In this document: positions 56,286 through 64,000 of the stretch, one piece after another
How positions within the stretch are numbered: the first letter of the stretch is position 1
Layout: the number at the start of each line of letters is the position of its first letter
NCBI RefSeq assembly: GCF_019145235.1
Contig: NZ_JAHSTV010000004.1
Span: 1-64,000 of the forward strand
From: Pseudomonas farris
GTDB taxonomy: Bacteria; Pseudomonadota; Gammaproteobacteria; Pseudomonadales; Pseudomonadaceae
Direction of reading: 5' to 3'
DNA: 64,000 nt
The notes under the pieces: generated by a model
Seen by the model: the letters and a program-made list of their open reading frames with translations, nothing else
Databases searched by the model: none
Told to the model about the DNA's origin: nothing
Program-made: the position numbers and the translations under genes

Positions 56286-57297
56286 GATCGATATTCTGTC
56301 GTTCGGTGAAACCATGGCGATGTTCGTTGCCGAGCAGAATGGTGAGCTGGCTGACGTCGGCCAGTTCCACAAACGCATTGCCGGGGCCGACAGCAATGTC
56401 GCCATTGGCTTGTCGCGGTTGGGGTTTAACGTCGCCTGGCTAAGCCGGGTGGGTGCGGACTCGCTCGGCAGGTTCGTCATCGATACGCTGGAAAAACAAG
56501 ACCTGGATTGCAGCCACGTCGACATCGACCCGGCGCACCCCACCGGGTTTCAACTCAAGTCCCGCACTGACGATGGCAGCGATCCGGTTGTCGAGTATTA
56601 CCGTCGTGGCTCGGCAGCCAGTCATTTGTCGGTGCAGTCCATTGCCCCGCCATTGCTCAAGGCTCGGCACTTGCACGCCACGGGCATTCCCCCGGCGCTG
56701 TCTGCCTCGGCCCGGGAAATGTCCTTCGAGCTGATGACCCGCATGCGTAATGCCGGGCGCAGCGTGTCGTTCGACCCAAACCTGCGCCCGAGTCTGTGGG
56801 CCAGCGAGCACCAGATGATCACCGAGATCAACCGCCTCGCCGCCCTCGCCCATTGGGTGCTGCCGGGTTTGAGCGAAGGGCGTTTGCTGACCGGTTTTGA
56901 AGACCCCGCCGACATCGCGGCGTTTTACCTCGACCAGGGCGCTGACATTGTGGCGATCAAACTCGGGCCGCACGGCGCGTATTACCGCACCCATCTGGAT
57001 GAAGGTTTCGTTGCCGGCGTACCCGTGGAAACGGTGGTCGATACGGTCGGTGCCGGTGACGGGTTTGCCGTCGGCCTGATCAGCGCGCTGCTGGAAAACC
57101 ATAGCGTTGCCCAAGCTGTGCAACGTGCCAACTGGATCGGTAGCCGCGCGGTGCAGAGCCGTGGGGATATGGAGGGGTTGCCTGATCGGGCCGAGCTGTA
57201 TGCCGAATTCGGGGCCGCCAATCGCGAGCAGGCTCGCTCCCACATTGGATCGGGTTCAAACACAGATCCCCTGTGGGAGCGAGCCTGCTCGCGATGA
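56278..57297 (+). CDS. kguK: 2-ketogluconate kinase, with REP-derived C-terminal tail
   Basis: 339 aa PfkB-family sugar kinase. N-terminal [24 protein letters not shown], and the ATP/catalytic motif [20 protein letters not shown] with base Asp. Phosphorylates 2-ketogluconate to 2-keto-6-phosphogluconate. ATG at 56278 overlaps the kguE stop. After about residue 314 the frame runs straight through a REPIN, so the last 25 residues ([10 protein letters not shown] ... LWERACSR) are encoded by the repeat; the native stop has been lost or replaced. The kinase core is complete. Confidence 0.92.
   Translation: MSEIDILSFGETMAMFVAEQNGELADVGQFHKRIAGADSNVAIGLSRLGFNVAWLSRVGADSLGRFVIDTLEKQDLDCSHVDIDPAHPTGFQLKSRTDDGSDPVVEYYRRGSAASHLSVQSIAPPLLKARHLHATGIPPALSASAREMSFELMTRMRNAGRSVSFDPNLRPSLWASEHQMITEINRLAALAHWVLPGLSEGRLLTGFEDPADIAAFYLDQGADIVAIKLGPHGAYYRTHLDEGFVAGVPVETVVDTVGAGDGFAVGLISALLENHSVAQAVQRANWIGSRAVQSRGDMEGLPDRAELYAEFGAANREQARSHIGSGSNTDPLWERACSR
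57221..57297. repeat. REPIN inside the 3' end of kguK
   Basis: A variant REP pair (arms with aggctcgctcc and gagcctgctcg). It lies in the coding frame and supplies the kguK stop codon, which is unusual because all other REPs here are extragenic. Confidence 0.9.
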
Positions 57298-57376
57298 GGC
57301 CATAACATTCACCGCAAAAAACTGATTCAAAACCGTTACCTGCTGCGACAAAAACAACAAGCTCAGGAGCATCACT

Positions 57377-58675
57377 ATGAAAACCGCAACACTGGCCACC
57401 CGCCGCTGGTGGTACATCATGCCCATCGTGTTCATCACCTACAGCCTGGCGTATCTGGACCGCGCCAACTATGGATTTGCCGCCGCCTCCGGAATGGCCG
57501 CAGACCTGATGATCACCCCCGGGCTGTCGTCCCTGCTCGGCGCGCTGTTCTTCCTCGGTTATTTCTTCTTCCAGATCCCCGGCGCGATCTACGCCCAGAA
57601 GCACAGCGTGAAGAAGCTGATTTTTGTCAGCCTGATCCTCTGGGGCGGTCTGGCGACCTTGACCGGGATCGTTTCCAACGCCTACTGGCTGATCGTGATT
57701 CGCTTCATGCTCGGGGTGGTCGAAGCCGCAGTGATGCCGGCGATGCTGGTGTACCTGTGCCACTGGTTCACCCGGGCCGAACGCTCGCGCGCCAACACCT
57801 TCCTGATCCTCGGCAACCCGGTGACCATGCTCTGGATGTCGGTGGTCTCGGGCTACCTGATCCAGCATTTCAGCTGGCGCTGGATGTTCATCATCGAAGG
57901 CTTGCCGGCGGTGCTGTGGGCGTTTATCTGGTGGCGTCTGGCCGATGACCGTCCGGCTCAGGCCAAGTGGCTGAGCGACCAGGAAAAACAGGATCTGGAA
58001 AGCGCCCTGGCCGCCGAACAGGTCGGTATCAAAGCGGTGAAAAACTACGCCGAAGCCTTCCGCTCGCCGAAAGTGATCATCCTTGCGTTGCAGTTTTTCT
58101 GCTGGAGCATTGGCGTCTACGGTTTCGTGTTGTGGCTGCCATCGATCCTCAAGGCCGGCGCGCAGATGGACATGATCGAAGCCGGTTGGCTGTCGTCGTT
58201 GCCGTACCTCGCCGCAGTGATCGCCATGCTGCTGGTGTCCTGGGGCTCGGACAAACTGCAAAAGCGCAAACGCTTCGTGTGGCCACCGCTGTTGATCGCC
58301 TCGATTGCGTTTTATGGCTCGTACGCTTTGGGCGCGGAACATTTCTGGTGGTCCTACACACTGCTGGTGATTGCCGGCGCCTGCATGTACGCCCCGTATG
58401 GGCCATTTTTCGCCATCGTCCCGGAAATCCTCCCGGCCAACGTCGCCGGTGGCGCCATGGCGTTGATCAACAGCATGGGCGCACTCGGTTCGTTTGGCGG
58501 TTCTTATCTGGTGGGTTACCTGAACAGCTCTACCGGATCGCCCGGTGCATCTTATTTGCTGATGAGCGGCGCCTTGCTGCTGTCGGTGGTGCTGACGATT
58601 TTCCTCAAGCCCGGTGCCAGTGATCGGGTGGTGGCCAAGGCCGCTGTGCCCCGCTCAGTGGCGGCTCATTCCTGA
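57377..58675 (+). CDS. kguT: 2-ketogluconate MFS transporter
   Basis: 432 aa, 12 helices, anion:cation symporter (ACS/GudP-like) family. YSLAYLDRANYGFAA in helix 1 and RFMLGVVEAAVMPAM in helix 4. Takes up 2-ketogluconate across the inner membrane. AGGAG precedes the ATG by 6 nt. Ends directly before kguD. Confidence 0.92.
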   Translation: MKTATLATRRWWYIMPIVFITYSLAYLDRANYGFAAASGMAADLMITPGLSSLLGALFFLGYFFFQIPGAIYAQKHSVKKLIFVSLILWGGLATLTGIVSNAYWLIVIRFMLGVVEAAVMPAMLVYLCHWFTRAERSRANTFLILGNPVTMLWMSVVSGYLIQHFSWRWMFIIEGLPAVLWAFIWWRLADDRPAQAKWLSDQEKQDLESALAAEQVGIKAVKNYAEAFRSPKVIILALQFFCWSIGVYGFVLWLPSILKAGAQMDMIEAGWLSSLPYLAAVIAMLLVSWGSDKLQKRKRFVWPPLLIASIAFYGSYALGAEHFWWSYTLLVIAGACMYAPYGPFFAIVPEILPANVAGGAMALINSMGALGSFGGSYLVGYLNSSTGSPGASYLLMSGALLLSVVLTIFLKPGASDRVVAKAAVPRSVAAHS

Positions 58676-59674
58676 ATGGATGTTGATATGACGACGATGA
58701 AAAAGCAGGTTGTGCTGTACAAGAAACTCTCGCCGCTGCTGATGGCTCGCTTGCATGAGCAGACCGAGGTGACGCTGATCGACAACCTCGACGCCGAGGG
58801 CCTGGCAAAGCTGCGCCAGGCCCTGCCCCGCGCCCAAGGGTTGCTCGGCGCCAGTCTGAAACTGGACGCCGGATTACTGGATCTGGCACCGAACCTGGAA
58901 GCCATTGCCAGCGTGTCCGTCGGCGTCGACAACTACGACATCGACTACCTGACCGAGCGACGAATCCTGCTCAGCAACACGCCCGACGTGTTGACCGAGA
59001 CCACCGCCGACACCGGTTTCGCGCTGATCCTGGCCACCGCCCGGCGCGTGGTGGAACTGGCCAACATGGTTCGCGCCGGCCAGTGGAACCGCAATATCGG
59101 CCCGGCGCATTTCGGCAGCGATGTGCACGGCAAGACGCTGGGCATCATCGGCATGGGGCGGATTGGCGAAGCCTTGGCGCAACGCGGGCATTTCGGTTTT
59201 GGCATGCCGGTTCTGTATCACAGCCATTCGCCGAAACCGGCGGTGGAGCAGCGATTCAACGCGCAATATCGTAGTTTGAGCGAATTGCTGCAGCAGGCCG
59301 ATTTCGTTTGCCTCACGTTACCCCTGACCGCTGAAACCGAGGGGTTGATTGGTGCTGAACAGTTCGCCCTGATGCGTCCCGAGACGATCTTCATCAACAT
59401 TTCCCGGGGCAAGGTGGTGGACGAAGCGGCGTTGATCGAAGCATTGCAACAGAAGCGGATTCGCGCTGCGGGGCTGGATGTTTTCGAACGTGAGCCGTTG
59501 GGACATGATTCGCCGTTGTTGCAGTTGAACAACGTGGTGGCGACGCCGCACATGGGGTCGGCGACGCATGAGACGCGGGAGGCGATGGCCCGGTGTGCGG
59601 TGGAGAATCTGTTGGCAGCGTTGGCTGGGCAGCGGCCGGCGAATCTGGTGAATGGGCGGGCTTGGAAGGGTTAA
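58676..59674 (+). CDS. kguD: 2-ketogluconate 6-phosphate reductase
   Basis: 332 aa D-2-hydroxyacid dehydrogenase. NAD(P) site GKTLGIIGMGRIGEALA (about 148), catalytic Arg in NISRGKVVDE, Glu near 265 and His in PHMGSATHET. Reduces 2-keto-6-phosphogluconate to 6-phosphogluconate, entering the Entner-Doudoroff path. The first ATG abuts the kguT stop (TGAATG). The ATG at 58688 with GGATG 6 nt upstream is an equally good start. Confidence 0.92.
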   Translation: MDVDMTTMKKQVVLYKKLSPLLMARLHEQTEVTLIDNLDAEGLAKLRQALPRAQGLLGASLKLDAGLLDLAPNLEAIASVSVGVDNYDIDYLTERRILLSNTPDVLTETTADTGFALILATARRVVELANMVRAGQWNRNIGPAHFGSDVHGKTLGIIGMGRIGEALAQRGHFGFGMPVLYHSHSPKPAVEQRFNAQYRSLSELLQQADFVCLTLPLTAETEGLIGAEQFALMRPETIFINISRGKVVDEAALIEALQQKRIRAAGLDVFEREPLGHDSPLLQLNNVVATPHMGSATHETREAMARCAVENLLAALAGQRPANLVNGRAWKG

Positions 59675-59699
59675 GGGATTTGGTGTTTGTCAGATAGCA

Positions 59700-59793
59700 T
59701 TCGCGAGCAAGCCCGCTCCCACATTTGATCTGCGTCGGGTATAGATTTTGTACCCGACATAGAACCAATGTGGGAGCGGGCTTGCTCGCGAAG
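59700..59793. repeat. REPIN with central hairpin
   Basis: An inverted REP (59700-59723) and a forward REP (59769-59793). Between them a perfect 8-bp stem GTCGGGTA/TACCCGAC (59734-59741 with 59751-59758) could act as a terminator for the convergent kguD and aminotransferase genes. Confidence 0.88.
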
Positions 59794-59819
59794 AGGCCAG
59801 CCCAAACAACACAAATCCA

Positions 59820-61007
59820 TCAGGCCCGCCGCACCTGCAGCAAATCCGCCGCACACGACGCAATCCGCCGGCACGCATCCGCCAGCCGCCCCTGATCCAC
59901 CACCAGACCAATGCGAATATGCCCCGCCGCGCTCGGCCCGAAGGCTTCGCCGGCCAGCACCGACACGCCATAGTCTTCCAGCAAGCGCTCGGCAAAACCT
60001 TGTGCGCCAAGGCCGGTCTGGCGCACATCGACCATCACGAACATCCCGCCATCGGGCTTGATCGGCCGGATGCCCGGGCAACCGCTTAGCCTCGCGCACA
60101 CCAGATCGCGACGCTGGCGATATTCCTCGCGCATCAGCGCCACTTCCGGCAAGTCTTTATCGAGCGCTACTTGCGCGGCGTTCTGGACGAAATCCGGAAG
60201 GCCGAACAGCATGCACAGCGACAGATGCATCAAGTGCTCAGCCAACGGTTTCGGGCCGATCATCCAGCCCACCCGCCAGCCAGTCATGGCATGGGACTTG
60301 GATAAACTGTTGATCGTCGCGGTGCGCTCGGCCATGCCCGGCAGGCTGGCCGGGCTGATGTGCTCGCCCTCATACAACAGGTCGCTGTAGACCTCGTCAC
60401 TGATCAGCCAAAGGTCATGCTTCACGCATAGCGCCGCCAACGCCTTCCAGCTTTTTAACGACAGACTGGCACCGGAGGGATTGTTCGGGCTGTTGAGCAA
60501 GATGACGCGGGTTTTCGGGGTGATCAGCGCTGCGACATCCGCCGGTTCGACCCGAAAGCCACTCTCCGGACGCACCGCCACCGGCACCACACTGGCCCCG
60601 CAGGCGCCGAACACACCTTCATAAGTCACGTACATCGGTTCAGCGACGATTACTTCGTCGCCAGGATCGAGCAGGCATTGGGCAACCGAATACACCGCGC
60701 ACTGCGCACCGGGCAGCACGATCACATGATCGGCATCCACCTCCTGACCGCTGCGCCGCTGATGACGGCTGGCGATGCTGCTGCGCAGGGTACGGGTGCC
60801 GCGTACATCCGAGTAATGGGTGTCGCCGGCCAACAGGCTATCGATGGCGGCGTGGACGATGGGCAGCGGCGTGTCGAAATCCGGATCGCCGATCGACAGC
60901 AACAGCACGTCGACGCCCTGCTCTCGCAATTCCAGCGCTCGATCGTGAATCTTCCAGGCTGCCGCTCCGTCACCGGCGATTCGTTGGGTCAAGGCTGAAT
61001 AGCGCAT
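59820..61007 (-). CDS. PLP aminotransferase, AruH-like (arginine:pyruvate type)
   Basis: 395 aa fold-type I class I aminotransferase. Lys in SLSKSHAMTGWRVGW (about residue 235), ISDEVYSDLLY, SPNNPSGASL. It is similar along most of its length, including MRYSALTQRIAGDGAAAW and PGMAERTATINSLSK, to AruH of P. aeruginosa, as remembered. AruH transfers the arginine amino group to pyruvate to give 2-ketoarginine. Its partner aruI and regulators aruRS are not next to it, so it could have a related substrate. Confidence 0.85.
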   Translation of the reverse strand: MRYSALTQRIAGDGAAAWKIHDRALELREQGVDVLLLSIGDPDFDTPLPIVHAAIDSLLAGDTHYSDVRGTRTLRSSIASRHQRRSGQEVDADHVIVLPGAQCAVYSVAQCLLDPGDEVIVAEPMYVTYEGVFGACGASVVPVAVRPESGFRVEPADVAALITPKTRVILLNSPNNPSGASLSLKSWKALAALCVKHDLWLISDEVYSDLLYEGEHISPASLPGMAERTATINSLSKSHAMTGWRVGWMIGPKPLAEHLMHLSLCMLFGLPDFVQNAAQVALDKDLPEVALMREEYRQRRDLVCARLSGCPGIRPIKPDGGMFVMVDVRQTGLGAQGFAERLLEDYGVSVLAGEAFGPSAAGHIRIGLVVDQGRLADACRRIASCAADLLQVRRA

Positions 61008-61047
61008 GTACTTCTCCTAACGCGCGAGTTCCAGTTTCAACCCTATC

Positions 61048-62673
61048 TCAAATCACGAAACGCGCCACCATCGCGTTCAAATCAACCGCCAATCGCGACA
61101 ACTCGTGGGTGGCGGCACTGGTCTGGTTGGCACCGGCGGCGGACTGAGTGGCCAGGTCGCGAATGTTCACCAAGTTGCGGTCGACTTCACGGGACACCTG
61201 AGCCTGTTCTTCCGAGGCGCTGGCGATCACCAGGTTGCGTTCGTTGATCAGTTGAATCGATTGAGTGATCTGTTCCAGAGCGATACCTGCAGCGCGAGCC
61301 ATCTCCAAGGTGCTTTGGGTGCGCTGATTGCTTTGTTGCATCGACGAGACCGCTTCGCCGGTGCCGTTCTGGATGCCGGCGACCATCTTCTCGATTTCCT
61401 GGGTCGACTGTGCGGTGCGATGAGCCAGCGCCCGGACCTCGTCCGCCACCACCGCGAAGCCTCGCCCGGCTTCCCCGGCACGGGCCGCTTCAATCGCGGC
61501 GTTGAGGGCCAGCAGGTTGGTTTGCTCGGCAATGGCGCGGATCACGTCCAGCACTTTGCCGATGTCGCGGCCCTGAGCCGCCAGGCCCTCGATCATCAAC
61601 GCGGTGTTTTGCACGTCGTGGGTCATGGTCTGGATCGCGTCGACGGTTTCCACCACCCGGTCACGACCTTCGCGGGCCGCTTGGGTCGACTGGTTCGAGG
61701 CTTCGGACGTCGACACCGCGTTGCGCGCCACTTCTTCCACGGCGGCAGTCATTTCGTTGACGGCGGTGGCCGCCTGTTCGATTTCGTTGTTTTGCTGTTG
61801 CAGGCCGCGGGACGCTTCTTGTGTCACGGTGCTGAGTTCTTCCGCGGCGGCGCCCAGTTGCGTCGCGGAGCCGGCGATCTGTTCGATGGTTTTGCGCAGG
61901 TTGCTCTGCATGGCGGCCAAGGCGCCGAGCAACCGCGCCGGTTCGTCGTTGCCGTCGACCTCGATAACCTTGCTCAAGTTGCCGCCGGCAATGGTTTCGG
62001 CGGCGAGCACCGCACGGTTCAGCGGCGTGAGAATGCTGCGGGTCAGCAGCCAGGCCAGCAGCACGGTCAGCAACGAAGCCATCACCGCCACCGTCACGAT
62101 GCCGATAAAGGCTTCGCTGTAGTGCTCGCCCGCCTTGGCCGACGCGGCTTTGGCATCGGCGGCGTTGAGTGCCACCAGTTTGTTCAGTTGCTCGCCCATC
62201 TGATCGGTGCCTTCCTTGATCCGCGTATTGATCAGGGCGCGCATCTCCTCCAGTTTGTTCTGCTGCGACAGGTCCAGCATCTGGCTCTGTGCTTGCAGGT
62301 AATTGTCGAGGGTTGTCGCGAAGGTGTTGTACAGCGCGGCTTCTTCAGGGTTGGCCGGCAAGGCGGCATAACTGGCTTGGGCGCTGCGCGCCTTATCGAC
62401 GAGCACGCCGATGCGGGTCTGAGCCTCCTGCAACGCCGCCGGATCACGGTTGACCAGCACCCGGAACGAGAGAATCCGCATCCGCAGGACGTTTTCCGTC
62501 AAGTTGCCCAGAAACCCGATGCTAGGTAACTGCGTCCTTTCCATATCGACAGAGGCCTGGCGGATGATCGACATGCGGTTGACGGCAAACACACCCAGCA
62601 CGATCACCAGCAAGGCAATGAAGGCGAAACCCAGGAAAGCTCGAGGCGCGATTTTCAGATTACGCAGTGACAT
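61048..62673 (-). CDS. Methyl-accepting chemotaxis protein
   Basis: 541 aa. N-terminal helix (about 10-32), periplasmic four-helix bundle ligand domain (about 35-190), second helix (about 190-212), HAMP (about 213-265) and the cytoplasmic coiled coil with the conserved hairpin tip [19 protein letters not shown]. Senses a small solute and feeds CheA. ATG at 62673 taken; the frame upstream reads through a REPIN. It lies right behind the AruH-like gene, so an amino acid as signal is possible. Confidence 0.93.
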   Translation of the reverse strand: MSLRNLKIAPRAFLGFAFIALLVIVLGVFAVNRMSIIRQASVDMERTQLPSIGFLGNLTENVLRMRILSFRVLVNRDPAALQEAQTRIGVLVDKARSAQASYAALPANPEEAALYNTFATTLDNYLQAQSQMLDLSQQNKLEEMRALINTRIKEGTDQMGEQLNKLVALNAADAKAASAKAGEHYSEAFIGIVTVAVMASLLTVLLAWLLTRSILTPLNRAVLAAETIAGGNLSKVIEVDGNDEPARLLGALAAMQSNLRKTIEQIAGSATQLGAAAEELSTVTQEASRGLQQQNNEIEQAATAVNEMTAAVEEVARNAVSTSEASNQSTQAAREGRDRVVETVDAIQTMTHDVQNTALMIEGLAAQGRDIGKVLDVIRAIAEQTNLLALNAAIEAARAGEAGRGFAVVADEVRALAHRTAQSTQEIEKMVAGIQNGTGEAVSSMQQSNQRTQSTLEMARAAGIALEQITQSIQLINERNLVIASASEEQAQVSREVDRNLVNIRDLATQSAAGANQTSAATHELSRLAVDLNAMVARFVI

Positions 62674-62857
62674 AGGATGATCTCGGTAATTGAGGCGGCG
62701 AGCATCCTTGCGGTGATCACTGTTCGGGCGGGCGATGGCGCGGGCACCTTGCAGTTTGGCGCCACTGTTGTAGTTGGTTTGTGTGCGCCTATACGTTGTA
62801 TCGGCCGGGGTTGAGGTTTGTTGCAGGGGTTGGAGAAATATTTTTCGAGGGAGGCTG

Positions 62858-62881
62858 GAGTGTTTCAGTGGTGAAACACTC
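62858..62881. promoter_or_regulatory. Palindrome GAGTGTTTCA-GTGG-TGAAACACTC
   Basis: 10-bp perfect arms around 4 bp, 185 bp upstream of the chemoreceptor start. Looks like a protein-binding dyad (TGTTTCA/TGAAACA) or a small hairpin; the regulator is unknown. Confidence 0.5.
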
Positions 62882-62901
62882 GTTAGCTTAAATGCAGAAC
62901 C

Positions 62902-62992
62902 TGTGGGAGCGGGCTTGCTCGCGAAGGCGGCGGCACAGTCAACAATGATGTTGCCTGACACACCGCTTTCGCGAGCAAGCCCGCTCCCACAT
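62902..62992. repeat. REPIN
   Basis: A forward/inverted REP pair with a long spacer (cagtcaacaatgatgttgcc) between the glycerate kinase 3' end and the chemoreceptor. Confidence 0.9.
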
Positions 62993-63019
62993 GGATTGCG
63001 TTTAACTGACGGGCATTGG

Positions 63020-64000
63020 TCAGGTCTTGCGGGCCGCCACCCGCCACACCCGCGCGATATCACGGGCGCGTTCGCGCAGCAAGCGCGGCGCTTCGGCGCA
63101 GGCCTGCTCCAATGTCATCGGTCCGCTGGCCAAGGCAAAGGCCGCCTCGATGCCATGCTCGTACAACGCCTGGTACCCCTCGCCCAAGGTCCCGGCGATG
63201 ACGATGACCGGCACGCCGTGCTGGCGTGCAATGCGCGCCACGCCAAACGGAGTTTTGCCGCGCAACGTCTGGGCATCGAAACGACCTTCACCGGTGATCA
63301 CCAGGTCGGCGCCTTTGACCGCCTCGGCCAGCTCCACCAATTCGGCGACCACTTCCACCCCGGCCTGAAATTGCGCACCGAGAAACGCCTTGGCGGCAAA
63401 CCCCAAGCCGCCCGCCGCGCCGCTGCCCGGTTCGTCGCGCACGTCTTTGTCCAGCGCTTGCGCGCAGAGTTCGGCAAAGTGGCCAAGGGCGAGGTCCAGT
63501 TGCTCGACTTGCTCGGGCGACGCACCTTTCTGCGGGCCGAAAATCGCTGAGGCACCGTGAGGGCCGCACAGCGGGTTATTAACGTCGGCGGCGATGTCGA
63601 AGCGCACCTTGGCCAGGCGTGGATCGATCTCACTCAGATCGAGGCGGGCCAGTTGCGCCAGGGCCAGACCGCCCGGCACCAGAGTTTGGCCCTGAGCGTC
63701 CAGCAGCTTCACACCCAAAGCCTGCATCGCTCCGGCGCCGCCGTCGTTGGTGGCGCTGCCGCCAATCGCCAGTATCACCCGTCGCGCGCCGGCATCCAGT
63801 GCGGCTCGGATCAATTCACCGGTGCCGTAGGTGCTGCTGGTGCAGGCATCGCGCAGGTTTGGCGGAACCAGTTGCAAACCACTGGCCTCGGCCATTTCGA
63901 TGATCGCCGTGTGGCTCTGTGGCAACCAGCCCCAGGCGGCAACGACCGTGGCGCCCAGCGGCCCGCGAACATGGGTGCGGCGCAGTTCGCCGTCGCACGC
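63020..64000 (-). CDS. Glycerate kinase, partial (5' end outside window)
   Basis: 326 residues visible; the reading frame continues past the window edge. GlxK/GarK-type glycerate 2-kinase. Conserved [48 protein letters not shown], and [22 protein letters not shown] in the C-terminal half. Phosphorylates D-glycerate with ATP, as in glyoxylate/tartronate use. An internal TTG at 63925 is not the true start; upstream codons continue in the same family pattern ([15 protein letters not shown]). Confidence 0.92.
   Translation of the reverse strand, partial: ACDGELRRTHVRGPLGATVVAAWGWLPQSHTAIIEMAEASGLQLVPPNLRDACTSSTYGTGELIRAALDAGARRVILAIGGSATNDGGAGAMQALGVKLLDAQGQTLVPGGLALAQLARLDLSEIDPRLAKVRFDIAADVNNPLCGPHGASAIFGPQKGASPEQVEQLDLALGHFAELCAQALDKDVRDEPGSGAAGGLGFAAKAFLGAQFQAGVEVVAELVELAEAVKGADLVITGEGRFDAQTLRGKTPFGVARIARQHGVPVIVIAGTLGEGYQALYEHGIEAAFALASGPMTLEQACAEAPRLLRERARDIARVWRVAARKT

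Noticed and set aside
62674..62857. Sigma-54 promoter for the chemoreceptor (minus strand TGGCGCCAAACTGCA, around 62751-62768)
   Set aside because: The distance between the GG and GC cores is one base too short for RpoN recognition.
12059..62992. Regularly recurring 20-24 bp repeats as a CRISPR array
   Set aside because: Copies are inverted pairs scattered between genes, not direct repeats with uniform unique spacers, and no cas genes are present. They are REP/REPIN elements.

Overview
The window looks like a chromosome segment of a fluorescent-group Pseudomonas. It is GC-rich, and it carries arn, kgu/ptxS, sfn, an aruH-like gene and a chromosomal RND pump. Nearly every intergenic gap holds the characteristic Pseudomonas REP palindrome, core GTGGGAGCGGGCTTGCTCGC, mostly as inverted pairs (REPINs). 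No rRNA, tRNA, CRISPR array, transposase or prophage structural gene was seen.

Layout. 140-5627: iron/siderophore uptake (TonB-dependent receptor, periplasmic binding protein, FecCD-type permease, ATPase). 5637-9010: a lone tyrosine recombinase on the minus strand next to a broken arn (lipid A aminoarabinose) operon; only a probable 3' scrap of arnT, then arnE, arnF and ugd remain. 9022-9289: a different repeat family. 9343-19492: a LysR regulator divergent from a catabolic-looking cluster with an ArgH-type lyase, a polar amino-acid ABC transporter, two tandem NodB-type deacetylases, an MmgE/PrpD protein and an MFS transporter. This is the best candidate for an undescribed pathway. 19648-20343: HPP-family membrane protein. 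20601-30005: branched-chain/short-chain acyl-CoA degradation (valine-type genes on plus; a five-gene minus operon from acyl-CoA synthetase to enoyl-CoA hydratase; AraC regulator). 30261-41350: phosphatidylserine synthase, TetR, an NTF2-like protein, divergent sulfone monooxygenase genes with sigma-54-like promoters, a TSUP permease, NudC, a crotonase, nicotinamidase and a two-component system. 41627-45895: RND efflux pair. 46088-46729: DUF1345 protein.

46730-54300 is an AT-richer accessory stretch. It holds two unrecognised beta-rich proteins, an AraC gene remnant, a pertactin-like autotransporter, and two unrecognised proteins built of repeated Ig-like modules without signal peptides. 54314-59674 is the 2-ketogluconate locus ptxS-kguE-kguK-kguT-kguD with two perfect PtxS operators. 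59820-64000 carries an AruH-type aminotransferase, a chemoreceptor and the 3' part of a glycerate kinase gene that runs off the window.

All functional calls come from reading motifs, lengths and context; no database search was possible.
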